The notes beneath the pieces are model-generated. The model made no database searches, was not told the DNA's origin, and saw nothing but the letters and a program-made list of their open reading frames with translations. A program made the translations under genes and the position numbers. A stretch of 64,000 nt of DNA from positions 372,001 to 436,000 of the forward strand of contig JAPZLL010000012.1 in assembly GCA_036250225.1 (NCBI GenBank), given 5' to 3'. Positions 21,810 through 31,844 of the stretch are shown here, piece by piece. Source of the stretch: Cercophora sp. LCS_1. Lineage: Eukaryota; Ascomycota; Sordariomycetes; Sordariales; Lasiosphaeriaceae. Each line of letters opens with the position of its first letter. Position 1 is the first letter of the stretch.

Positions 21810-22853
21810 TCATGAGAGACACGAGCTCGTTCGCTTGCGACTGCCCTTTGTTGAACCCAGATGCACACTCTTCGACCCGGTGACAACTTCCTCCTCAGCG
21901 GCATCATCCGCCTCCCCATCCGCGTCTTCATCCTCATACTCCTCCTCCTCCTCCTCTTCGCCCATCTCCTCGTCCTCTGCCTGTTCGAAGTTGTCGTCCT
22001 CCATATCATCTTCCTCCTCCTCCTCCTCCTCCTCCTCCTCCTCGTCGTCGTCGCTATCGCTGTCATCGCTTTCGTCAAATGACAAGACGCCGAGCAGTGG
22101 AACGTCAATTCTCGCCAACTGGCTCTTGATCATCCCATCCGCCAAACTGAAGAGCTGAGCATCTTTATCCGGCATCTGGTCGTCCTTGTCCATTTCAAAT
22201 GCCTCCTCCTCTTTATCCAAAGGTTTCTTTTCCTCGGGACTTTCAGAGTGAGGTAACGTGGTGGCCCCGAGCGGGACGTTCATGACCCATCTTCGAACCG
22301 ACTCGCCCTTGGTGATCTTATTCTTCGCATCCGTCTTGCACCTCTGTTGCAAGCCTCGCTTGAACGATCTCTTCTGCTTCCTGCGACGCCGCGAGATTCG
22401 ATCCCGTATGTACCATGCAACGATGAGCATCGCTGCCTGCATCATCTCCTGACATTTCTGTCGTTGCGCATTGGCCCACGCCTGACACCGCTGTTGCTGA
22501 AAGTTTGCCACAGCCTGGCATCGTTGCTGATAGTAGCTGGCAATCCTCGATGCCATCGCAAGGTAACGGGGGTCCACTGCGGGATCTCGTAGTGTGTTGA
22601 TGTTGATGCCGTTGGCCACTTCCGGCCCCCCTGAGGCAGACGTGGGCACGGGATTCGCGGAGCTTGTAACTGGAGGCGGTGGCATCTGCATTGCATCTTG
22701 CGGTGGCCTCATACCAGTTGCTTCATAGACTGATCGACTAAAATCGGACTGAGGAAATTGGGAGGGGAAGGGTCCTTTCGGAAACATGTGTTGGTCCGGC
22801 GGAGGTGTCACTGGCACCTGCTGCTTGAGAGAAAGTGGCACAGATGTCGCCAT
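21810..22853 (-). CDS. Unknown acidic protein with 11-residue Cys repeat
   Basis: A single exon gives 347 residues. I use the ATG at 22853 (MATSVPLSLKQQ); an earlier in-frame ATG at 22925 adds 24 residues. Parts in order: a Pro-rich N-terminus; near residues 105-140 three tandem 11-residue units with Cys spaced exactly 11 apart (QQRCQAVAN, QQRCQAWAN, QRQKCQEMM); a short hydrophobic stretch MLIVAWYI followed by RRRRKQKR; and, at the C-terminus, a long Glu/Asp tract (about residues 255-320) encoded by GAG/GAA/GAT repeats. I recognise no named family. The hydrophobic stretch is too short for a confident membrane helix and the basic patch could be a nuclear signal. The composition matches its neighbours and nothing suggests transfer. 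Confidence 0.8.
   Translation of the reverse strand: MATSVPLSLKQQVPVTPPPDQHMFPKGPFPSQFPQSDFSRSVYEATGMRPPQDAMQMPPPPVTSSANPVPTSASGGPEVANGININTLRDPAVDPRYLAMASRIASYYQQRCQAVANFQQQRCQAWANAQRQKCQEMMQAAMLIVAWYIRDRISRRRRKQKRSFKRGLQQRCKTDAKNKITKGESVRRWVMNVPLGATTLPHSESPEEKKPLDKEEEAFEMDKDDQMPDKDAQLFSLADGMIKSQLARIDVPLLGVLSFDESDDSDSDDDEEEEEEEEEEEDDMEDDNFEQAEDEEMGEEEEEEEYEDEDADGEADDAAEEEVVTGSKSVHLGSTKGSRKRTSSCLS
21989..22052. repeat. Coding trinucleotide tract (poly-Glu/Asp)
   Basis: On the plus strand, runs of cctcctcct and cgtcgtcgt encode a Glu/Asp run on the complement. It lies inside the acidic protein gene and is likely length-polymorphic. Confidence 0.75.
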
Positions 22854-24480
22854 AACGGTCGAACAAAACTCGTCCACGGTCGTGGTTGTCTTCGGTTTGG
22901 GGATTTGGTGGGATGACAGCAGCAACGCTGCGGCAATATGACTTGGTGGTGTATAAAATGGGCCCGAAAGGGGGTTCGCCAGTTGTGTGTGTGTGCGTGT
23001 GTAAGAGGAACAGAACTCAAGCCAAGCCCCGCGCTTGTGGGGGGTACGAGGACAGAATGGGAGTTATATACCTGCCATGCATGGAGCGACGTCCCCGGGG
23101 ATGGGGACGTGTAAGATGGACCGAGAGACGGGATGGGCGGCGTCAACAAACGGCGGTTGACTGAGTGGGTTCATCAGCACATCCATCACGCCCACTCGCC
23201 GTCCAGCAACTCCTGCTTTGCCCTTGCCCTGGCCGCTGCCTATATCCACATCCTTCCATTTGGAATGTGTGCGAACAGCACATTGCAGTGGGGGCTGCCG
23301 GCGTGTCCAAGTCAATTCTTGGGGCCAGACTGGATGGAAGTGCCAAACGTCGAGCACGAGATAAGGTCCGCCGGACCGGGGGTGGAAGGCGGAGCTGATG
23401 AAAATGGCCTGAGACGAGGTCGGTAAGGGTGGCAGAACTGACCAACTTGGGGTCAAATCGGTCGATGCCGATGCACGCTGGCAAATGGCCACCAGCGCAG
23501 CCCGGACCGGGAAAGTCAAATCGGGCCACCCCTTGAATCATGCCAGGCCAAGGGATTTCAAGGTCGCATGGCGCCGCGCCAGTGGTTTCCGCATCTGGTT
23601 CGGTGTCAGGCTGCGTGCCCGTCCCATTTGTTGTTCTTTTCGCAGCCGCAACGGCTGGATGATGCACCTGCAGAATCTTGTGTTTGGCCATGGGATTGTG
23701 TGTTTTTGCTGTTCACAACCACCGTTGGGCCTTTGCGCCCGTGGACCCATCAAGGCCTAGGCCCCGGTGCCCCAGGATCTCGGGGAGCTTGGTTTCCTGG
23801 CGATCAATTTGCCCCTTCGGGTAGCCATCGGGAATCGGGAGAACGCAATGTTTCGTTTACCACACGGGGAAGAACGGAGTTTGGAGATGATGGCCGCAGT
23901 TGTAATTCCGGGTGCATGATTCGAAATACTATCCGCCGTCCTGGACTTGACGATTACGTGGGAATGACCTGCCGATGAGCTTCACGAGTGGCCCCATTAC
24001 CGAGCAGAAACTGGGCAAACAAGAGGAGTCTGCGTGGTTAGGCGTGTTGGCATCCACGAGGCGCGTTTCGACTACTCCATGCGGTGGATATTCTCGAACA
24101 ACAAAAACTCGATTGTATCTCGCAAGGCTGATTGCGCTGATGGATCAATTTGGGCGAGCAACAGAGCTGAAATTCGTCCGAGGCAACCTCGCGCGGATCT
24201 GGTTCAGGTTGAAGGTCTAGGTTGGAGAGGAATGCAGGCACCCCACTGTCTGGCGACTTCCTTTGGAAGGCGGCGAGCACCACCAGGAAAAAAGTTGTGC
24301 CCCTGCACCCCTTGCCAGGTGCAAACACTTTGGCCACCTGGTGCGTGTTTGTCCGGCGAAACATGGCAAAATCACGTTGTTCTCGTTATCGTTCCTGAAA
24401 ATTATCTTGGGCTTCGTCTCCGCCGTGTCAGCGCTTTGTTCTATTTTTCCAGCGGCGGGTGAGGGGTGAGCCGATTCTTG
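22854..24480. other. Long divergent intergenic region (acidic protein / MSH1)
   Basis: About 1.6 kb lie between two divergent start codons. It contains a GT-rich microsatellite at 22984-23002 and a TATAAAA string at 22953-22959 in the acidic gene's upstream region. Reading frames are chance overlaps. No RNA gene is recognised. Confidence 0.5.
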
Positions 24481-27400
24481 ATGATTTCATCACGCTTTCC
24501 CTCAATCCGCCGTTTTCGGATTGCGTGCTTCGGGGGATCTCGTCGTCCGGTTGTTGCACGCCGCTTTTCACCAAACCCATCTCACGCCGCCACCGTCGCC
24601 CGGTTCGACACCCGCCATGTAACCACCTCCGCTCGGTCTGGTCCCAGATGTGGTCAGGTCTACCGACCACCGATGAGACAAATTCATGCTCGCGGTAAGA
24701 AAACACGGGCAACCGTGAGACTGGATGAGCTCCCGCAGGGCGTCATTGCTGCCGATCCGCTGCCCCTAGAGGAGACTGAGCCCGTCTACCCGACTGTCCT
24801 GCAGCAAGCCCGCTCCAACATTGACAAGTTTGATGGCTGCGTGCTGCTCACGCGCGTTGGTGGCTTTTACGAGCTGTATTTTGAACAGGCTGATGAATAT
24901 GGCCCGCTTCTCAATCTCAAAGTAGCGCGGAAGAAGACCGGCGCCGGCCCTGTGTCCATGGTAAATCTATACCTTCTGTGTCAAGCCTTTTCTGGCCTGC
25001 TGTGATGGGCGGCGTTCTGATATTCTTGCTCTGTCTCAGTCCGGGTTTCCTTTCTTCCAGCTAGACCGCTTCCTCAAGATCCTGGTGCAGGACCTCAACC
25101 GCCATGTAGCCATAGCTGAGGAGTTTCCCAACGACCCTTCCCAGAAGGTAAGGTCTGGTGGCTTGCTCCATGATCGCCGGGTTGCACGTATCGTCACCCC
25201 GGGCACGTTGATCGACGAGAACTTCATGGACCCATATGTCAACAACTACATCATGGCCATCCACTTGCCCCCTGGTACAGGCAATGGCTCGTCGGTAGCA
25301 GAACAAGAGCCCAATCCCACCGTCAGTGCCGATGACAAGACAATCATCGACGCTTCCAGGAATATCGGCATCGCCTGGCTTGATCTCTCAACCGGTGCCT
25401 TCTTCACTCAGCCAACGACCCCAGAAGCCCTTGGCTCCGTTCTCTCGCGGGTATCACCCAGAGAAATAGTCTTGGACAAAGAACTAGAGCTCCAACAGGA
25501 CCCTGCTGTAATGTCTGCCTTCGAGGAAGAGAAGTACTTGATCACGTACACACCCCCAGGAGAGTTTGAAAAGCTGTCCGACTGGGGACCAATGCTTGAA
25601 TCAGACATTCATGTCGAACTAGCAGCTTCGTTCACGGACAATGAAGTGCGGGCGGGCAACCTTCTTCTGCACTACATCAAGGACCGACTTCGAGGTCTCA
25701 GTATGAAATTGCAACCACCACTTCGGCACGAGGCTTTGCAAGTCATGAGCATTGATAAGAATAGCATGCGGTCACTTGAGATCAAGCAGACCATCAGAGA
25801 CAGTACGTTTAGAGGCAGCTTGCTATATGCCATAAGACGAACTGTCACAAAAAGTGGTGCGAGACTTCTCAGCGAGTGGCTAAGTGCACCATCAACATCG
25901 ATGCCAGTGATCAACTTCAGACAGGAGCTTGTTTCCCGCTTCATATCCGACGAAGATCTCCGGGACACCATCACCGTCCTCCTTCGCCGAAGCCACGACT
26001 CCCATCGCCTAGTGCAAAAATTTGCTCTTAACCGTGGTGATCCAGACGATCTCCTCGCCCTAGCAAGCACAATTCGAGCCACCGAAGGCATCGTCAACCT
26101 TCTCAACAGTGCATTATCAAGGCTTCAACGGCAACAAGAAGAAGGCTGCCTATCTGTGATGATCGACCGAATTAGTCTCGAAGAGCCGCTCAAGCTAGCC
26201 CAGCGTATTCGTGACGCTATTGACGAGGAAGGGCTGGTCCAGAAACACGAGATGGAGGACAACGAAGCCGACAAGACGATGACTTTGGCCCAGGAAGTTG
26301 TCAAAACGGAAGGAGGTGAAGAGGATACAGTCATTCTCCCAAAGGGTGCTGTCACGAAAACGGAAAAGAGAAAGGGCCGAATCGTGTCCATCAAGGAGCA
26401 CTACGGCGAAGACAACGAAGTCTGGATCATGAAGCCCGGCGCATCCCCGACCCTCTCCCGTCTTCATACCGAACTCTCTGCGCTCATGTCCGACAAGGCC
26501 CAGCTCACCGAAACCCTCCGCGCGCGGCTCAACACTGCATCTCTAACCCTCCGTTGGACCCCCGGCCTCGGCCACATCTGTCACGTCAAGGGCAAAGACG
26601 CCCGATCTACCCCCTCCACGGCATCCGACGAAACCTCATCACCAATACGCACACTCTCTTCCAGCCGAACAACCCGCTCCTTCCACCAACCCGAATGGAC
26701 CACGCTCGGCGAACGCATCGACAAAACCCGCTTCGCCATTCGTGCCGAAGAGCAACGCGTCTTTGCAGCCCTGCGAGCCCACGTCATCCAGACCCTCGTC
26801 AAGCTCCGGCGCAACGCCACCGTCCTCGACGAACTCGACATCACCACCTCCTTTGCCCGGCTCGCAGTGTCCGAGAACCTCGTCCGGCCCCTTTTGCGCC
26901 CCTTTTCCTCGCCCCCATCCACCATCGTCATCGGCGGCCGGCACCCGACCGTAGCTCCGTCCCTCACCATCCAAGGCCGCACCTTTCAGCAGAATGACTG
27001 CCTCGTCGGTGCCCCGGGCCACGGCCGTCTCTGGCTAGTAACGGGCCCCAACATGGCAGGCAAATCAACCTTTCTGCGCCAAAACGCCCTCATCACGATC
27101 CTCGCCCAGATCGGCTGCTACGTCCCCGCCACATTTGCCGAGCTCTCCCTCGTCGACGCCATCTTTAGCCGGGTCGGGTCAGCAGACAACCTCTACCACA
27201 ACCAGAGCACGTTCATGGTGGAGATGCTCGAGACGGCAGCCATCCTGCGCCAGGCGACGGCGCGATCATTTGTCATTATGGACGAGGTTGGCCGCGGGAC
27301 GACCCCCGAGGACGGAACGGCTGTGGCGTTTGCGGCGCTGCATCACCTTGTGCATGTCAACAAGTGCAGAGTGCTCTTTGCAACGCATTTTCATGCGATT

Positions 27401-27670
27401 GCGGATCTGGCGGAAAAGGGGGGCATGAGGGTAGAGGACGGTGGGGAGAACGGAGCGGTAGAGATGTATTGCACGGATGTGGAAGAGGACGAGGCAGGTG
27501 GGTTTGTCTATGTTCATAAGTTGAAGAAGGGCATCAATCGGCAGAGCCATGCCCTGAAAGTTGCCAAGCTCGCCGGGTTGCCAGAGCAGGCGATATGGGT
27601 TGCAAAAGACGTATTGAAGGGCTCTGGTGTCGAGATATCAGGGGCACAGAGGACGGCGACTTCAAAATAG
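24481..27670 (+). CDS. MSH1: Mitochondrial DNA mismatch-binding protein MutS homologue 1
   Basis: Exons are 24481-24960 and 25040-27670 (1036 residues). The intron is 79 nt and the junction restores GPVSMSGFPFFQLDRF. The N-terminus (MISSRFPSIRRFR and onwards to about residue 55) is rich in Arg and Ser with no acidic residues, a clear mitochondrial presequence. The mismatch-reading domain has the FYE motif in VGGFYELYF, as in bacterial MutS and yeast Msh1 but not Msh2. The C-terminal ATPase has the Walker A sequence GPNMAGKST, the QSTF loop in HNQSTFMVEM, and Walker B with signature DEVGRGTT. The protein binds mismatches and recombination intermediates and keeps mitochondrial DNA stable. I chose the ATG at 24481 because it gives the full presequence; the frame opens only five codons earlier, at a GTG. 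Msh1 in yeast is 959 residues, so the length fits. Confidence 0.95.
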
Positions 27671-28104
27671 GATAAGCCGTATATGATATGTGTGTAATGT
27701 GTTTGGACTTCAGAATTAGCCTGATACCCATGTACTTTTGGTAGCAACAGAGCTCGGGATTTGAATGGTGTCTCAGAGGGTGGTGATGGGTTGGCATCAA
27801 AGATAACCAGGGTTAAAAAGCTCTTTGAATATTTTCTTCATCAATGACACGCTGGTGCTAAGTGTGAGGAAGGCGGTTAGATAAAACGGGCACCGACCTT
27901 GTGGCGAAAATAAGTTTGCAAGTCGAGCATCTAGGCAGCATTAGTAGATCTCACGTTCCATCTCTTTCACAGTCAATCAAAGTTCCACCTGGCAGATTGC
28001 TTAATTGAGCAGCACATGTTCTATGTAAGGGGTACAAATCCGTAATTCCTTTCCCAAACCCAGAGAAATGCCAGCCCGTAAACACCGTCATGATGTCATT
28101 ACGT
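27671..28104. other. Convergent intergenic region MSH1 / RPP0
   Basis: This holds the 3' ends of both genes. On the complement, a TACTAA followed by a TAG acceptor at 27946-27931 looks like a second intron end downstream of the RPP0 stop (see findings). There is no separate coding gene. Confidence 0.5.
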
Positions 28105-29153
28105 TTAGTCGCTAAAAGCCATGTTAATTTCATAATCCACTCGTCAAGAACTGGGGATACCCACAAGAGACCGCCGAAGCCCTCATCGTCAGAGTCCTCC
28201 TTCTCTGACTCCTCCTTCTCCTCAGCCTTGGTCTCAGTAGCAGTGGCCGTCTCGGTGGCGACGGGCGCGGCAGCAGCGTAGGCATCAGGGTTGGCAATGC
28301 GATCCTTGAGCTGCTCAATCTCGGGCCAGCTGTACTCGGTCTCGATGGCAACAGCCAAGACCTTCTTGTAGCTGTTGACCAGAGAGTGGATAACGGAGGG
28401 AAGGGTGGGGAAGTTGATAGCGAGCGACAGGCACGCAATGGTGGTGACGGCCGTGGAGAACGCCTTCAGGAGCTGCTCCTCGCTGATATCGAGAACGCTC
28501 GGGGGGAAGGTGTTGCCCTGATCGTAGACCTGAGCGATGCCCATACCGTATGTGAAGGGAGAGATGTTGAGCATGTTCAGGAGGGTAGCCTCGGAGGGGC
28601 CGACCTTGGCGCCAGACTCGACAAGCTTGAGATCGGTCGTGATTTCAATGGTACCACGAGCAATCTTGGTGGGGACACCGAGAGCCTGGAAGAAGGAGGT
28701 CTTGCCGGGTTCCATACCAGTGTTGCCAGCGGGGACCCAGACGTCGACGGGAGCGACAGCACCGGCACGAGCGGGCGCGGCGACCTTGTTGGCAAGGATC
28801 TTGTCACGGATGTCCTTGAGGTCGCCGTTGGTGAAGACGAAGCCGACGTTGCCCTTGACGAAGGGGAGGAGACGCTCGTACTCGGGAACATCGGTAAGGA
28901 AGGTCTTCAGGGCACGGCGAACCTGGGAATCAATGCGTCAGTGCTACCCAGTCCTCAATGCGACCGCGGAAAAGCTCACCATGGTGTTCTTGCCCATCAG
29001 AACAATACCCTCACCACGGAGGGATTGTCTGATCTCGTGCATCTGCTGAGAGCTGACATTGTCGACGGAGACGATGAAGATCGACTTGTAGTCCTCCAAC
29101 AAGCCCTTCAGCTTGTCGAAGTAGCCGGCCTTGTTAGCGGATTTGCCCCCCAT
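28105..29153 (-). CDS. RPP0: 60S acidic ribosomal protein P0 (stalk base)
   Basis: Exons on the complement are 29153-28980, 28922-28165 and 28111-28105 (312 residues, the same as yeast P0). P0 binds 25S rRNA and anchors P1/P2 dimers to form the stalk that recruits translation GTPases. The N-terminal L10-like domain (GKNTMVRRALKTF at the first junction), the central domain with TGMEPGKTSFFQALG, the Ala-rich hinge and the acidic tail are all present. The reading frame of exon 2 does not end in the obligatory tail peptide: it runs into LLWVSPV. Splicing a 53-nt GTGGGT...TTTAG intron adds only C-GAC-TAA and yields the universal ending GFGGLFD. That match makes the tiny last coding exon convincing. 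The gene is divergent from TRM82. Confidence 0.95.
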
Positions 29154-29780
29154 ATCTTCTTTTGTTTCGAAGGCAGGATGTTTAAGGGCAAATTAATCGT
29201 GGGTTATTTGGTGATGGTGGAAGAAGTTTTGCTGTAGCGGAAAAACGAGGCTTCTCCAAGTCATCGAAATTTCGTGAATTGGCTGCAGCTCTGTGGGGGA
29301 CTTTCGCGACCTAGGGCTTGACGACTGCAGCCAATCAGGGAAGGCGATAACGATAAGAAGCTTTCACCCCACCACCACCAGCAAGGTATTGTACAAGATA
29401 CTTCCATGCTACAAGTGAGTCGACGCCAGTCAATTGCGACGGTCAATTGCGAGCAATACGGCGTGCTATAGTCCCAAAGAACCTCTTTGTCGGCAGTAAA
29501 TATCGGAGATCCTAGTATACGCCGAACTCAAGTACCTGTAAGTTCATAGCGGCCTTTGAAAGGCATGGTTGAGCTCCAACACCCGTAGGAGACGCCACAT
29601 GTGGCAGGTGGCTCAACTGCTCGAAATTCTCTTGAACCTTCAATGTTGCTCCACCTCGTGCATAAAGTCCCAACGACTAACTCAGGGCGCAGACAAGATA
29701 CCAAGTCGGGATCGGGCTTATTAGGTGACAAGCTCCTCAGAATCTGCTCCCTGGGAACAAGCATCGTTTGAAGCCACAAC
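29154..29780. promoter_or_regulatory. Divergent promoter region RPP0 / TRM82
   Basis: The 627 bp between the two start codons must hold both promoters. A ctagggctt string at 29310-29318 is the only motif that caught my eye as a possible element, since CCCTA-like boxes are common upstream of ribosomal protein genes in fungi. No TATA box is evident. Confidence 0.4.
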
Positions 29781-31340
29781 ATGGCCACCCCATATCAGCT
29801 TGTTGCTGTGCACGGCGACGTTGTTTTTGCTGCCAGGGGGAGCAACATCCACACTTTCACATCTGAACTGCAACATATCTCAACGTGGAAGTATCCAGCC
29901 AAAGAGGAGAATGTGTCAAGTGAGAAGACTCCTGCGCCCGATGCATCTCCAGCACCAGATGGACCCCCGACCAAGCGGAGGAAACTGGAGGCTGTTCAAA
30001 AGGGGGCCCCCAATGGCAATGGCCAGGCAAAAGAGGCCCCCACTCCGGATTCCAAGGGCAAGAAAAGAGAGAAGATCCCGGATCCTCCTCCAGAGCGACC
30101 ATTCGTCCACGGACTCAGCGTAACAACCGATGGACGTCACGTTGTGGCGATCACTGGCTCAGACAAGACGATTTGGGTCCTGGAACACGACGGCAGCGGC
30201 CACCTGGGGCAGCTCAGTCAAAGGTACACCATACTGCTTCCTCGCTCTGTGTTGTTGAAACTAACACCATGTAGAATCATGCCAAAGCGCCCCTGCGCCA
30301 TCGTCATCACCCCAGACAACCAGAACATCTTGTCAGCCGACAAGTTTGGTGATGTATACAGCTTGCCCATGATTCCCTCACCAACCTCCGAGGCTACCAC
30401 TCCGGCTACTCCCTCCCGCAGCGCCACTCCCTCTAACGCGCAGCCCTTCAAGCCCCAGGCGAACGAGTTTACCGTTCACACGAGGCGCAACCTCAAGGCC
30501 CTGGAGAACCAAAAGCTGGGCCTCGCAACTCAAGTCGCCAAGAAGCCGACCGAGAGCCAGTTCGAACACACCCTCCTGCTGGGCCACGTCTCTCTACTGA
30601 CATCCATTCTGCTGGCTACGCATCCAATCACCAAGCGCCCCTACATCATCACCGGTGACCGTGACGAGCACATCCGCGTCTCACGTGGTCACCCGTCTCA
30701 AGCTCACATTATCGAGAACTTTTGTCAAGGTCACGAAGACTTTGTCAGCCGCCTATGCATTCCCTCTTCGCGACCCGAGCTGCTCATCTCTGGTGGCGGA
30801 GACGACCATTTGTTCACCTGGGATTGGGTCCAGGGACGCATGCTCTCCAAGACCAGTGTGCTCGAGCACGTGCAAAAGGTTGTGCCTGAGGCGACAAAAC
30901 TTGCAGTCAGCAGGCTGTATGCATTCGCTGTTTCTGGCGAAGTGTTGGTTCTGGTCATCTGCGAGCGGTATGTTATCCCCATCACTCTTGAACTTTCCCG
31001 GTTACTGACCCGACGCAGTGTGCCCGCGGTGTTTTGCTTTACTCTCCAAGAGAACTCTTTACACCACAGCGCGACGATTCCATTCCAAGGGAACCCTCTT
31101 GACCTTGCCCCCCTCAACCCAACTCCGCGGTTACTTGTCGCTCTGGACCCGACTGAGAAATCCACAGATGACACAAATGTCGCCCCCTTACTGGTTGTGG
31201 AGCGAGATACGACTGGCTGGCGGGTGAACGCTGACTACAGGAAGTCAATGACTCCCAAGGATGAGGTTGTCAACTCCGAAGAGCTGGGGAAGATCTTATA
31301 CACTACCGAGAATATGCGTAAAACCGCGGACTACGAATAA
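29781..31340 (+). CDS. TRM82: tRNA (guanine-N7) methyltransferase non-catalytic subunit (WDR4-like)
   Basis: Exons are 29781-30223, 30275-30967 and 31019-31340 (485 residues). Trm82 is a WD40 beta-propeller that binds and stabilises the catalytic subunit Trm8, which makes m7G46 in tRNA. Family motifs are RPFVHGLSVTTDGRHVVAITGSDKTIWVLE near residue 110-140 (in two parts), MPKRPCAIVITPDNQNILSADKFGDVYSLP after the first junction (also in parts), LLGHVSLLTS and the DEHIRVSRGHPSQAHIIE signature. A charged insert of about 50 residues (residues 45-100) sits in the first blade. Both introns are 51 nt, stop-free and in frame, so the unspliced gene also reads through; splicing is supported by GTACAC/CTAAC/TAG and GTATGT/CTGAC/CAG signals and by family continuity. 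Confidence 0.93.
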   Translation: MATPYQLVAVHGDVVFAARGSNIHTFTSELQHISTWKYPAKEENVSSEKTPAPDASPAPDGPPTKRRKLEAVQKGAPNGNGQAKEAPTPDSKGKKREKIPDPPPERPFVHGLSVTTDGRHVVAITGSDKTIWVLEHDGSGHLGQLSQRYTILLPRSVLLKLTPCRIMPKRPCAIVITPDNQNILSADKFGDVYSLPMIPSPTSEATTPATPSRSATPSNAQPFKPQANEFTVHTRRNLKALENQKLGLATQVAKKPTESQFEHTLLLGHVSLLTSILLATHPITKRPYIITGDRDEHIRVSRGHPSQAHIIENFCQGHEDFVSRLCIPSSRPELLISGGGDDHLFTWDWVQGRMLSKTSVLEHVQKVVPEATKLAVSRLYAFAVSGEVLVLVICERYVIPITLELSRLLTRRSVPAVFCFTLQENSLHHSATIPFQGNPLDLAPLNPTPRLLVALDPTEKSTDDTNVAPLLVVERDTTGWRVNADYRKSMTPKDEVVNSEELGKILYTTENMRKTADYE

Positions 31341-31844
31341 GGTCGGGCTCAAAAAGAACAAATAAATCCACAATGATACCATGACAGCCGACTGGGACCC
31401 GTTTGCTGTGATGTTGAACATATGTCGTCATGATGAGCGCAATTTCACAAAACTTTCGCGGAAGCTGGGCTTGGACTATCCGTTCATAAATCATTTCGCT
31501 AGAGAGAAGCCTCGGGCAGCACGCAAAATCTCTACGGAAACAAGAGATGCCAGATGCCTCTCTATCCTCTAAAACGCCGCCCCCCTTGGGATAAGTAAAA
31601 CCCTCAAAACGAGCCAAAAACCCAAATGCATGCCCAGTATGATCTAGCCCCTGACCATCGTGGGGTATTAGCTGTGAACCCTCAACCTTCGCCCTGCCCC
31701 CCTCCCTCCACGTAGTGCTAATCACCTGTGATAGTGAAGGTAGTAGGCATGCACCGAAGCACGCCTCCAAACACATATCGGCTTGAACCGGCACTGCAGA
31801 CCGGATCTGATTAAGAATGCGCCCTTGCGAATCGCCTCTTCCTT
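31341..31844. other. Convergent intergenic region TRM82 / YDJ1
   Basis: An AATAAA hexamer at 31361-31366, 20 nt past the TRM82 stop, is a plausible polyadenylation signal. Nothing else is recognised. Confidence 0.55.

Noticed and set aside
22984..23002. GT-rich repeat considered as a telomere-like or regulatory element
   Set aside because: Simple microsatellite in intergenic DNA without telomeric unit structure.
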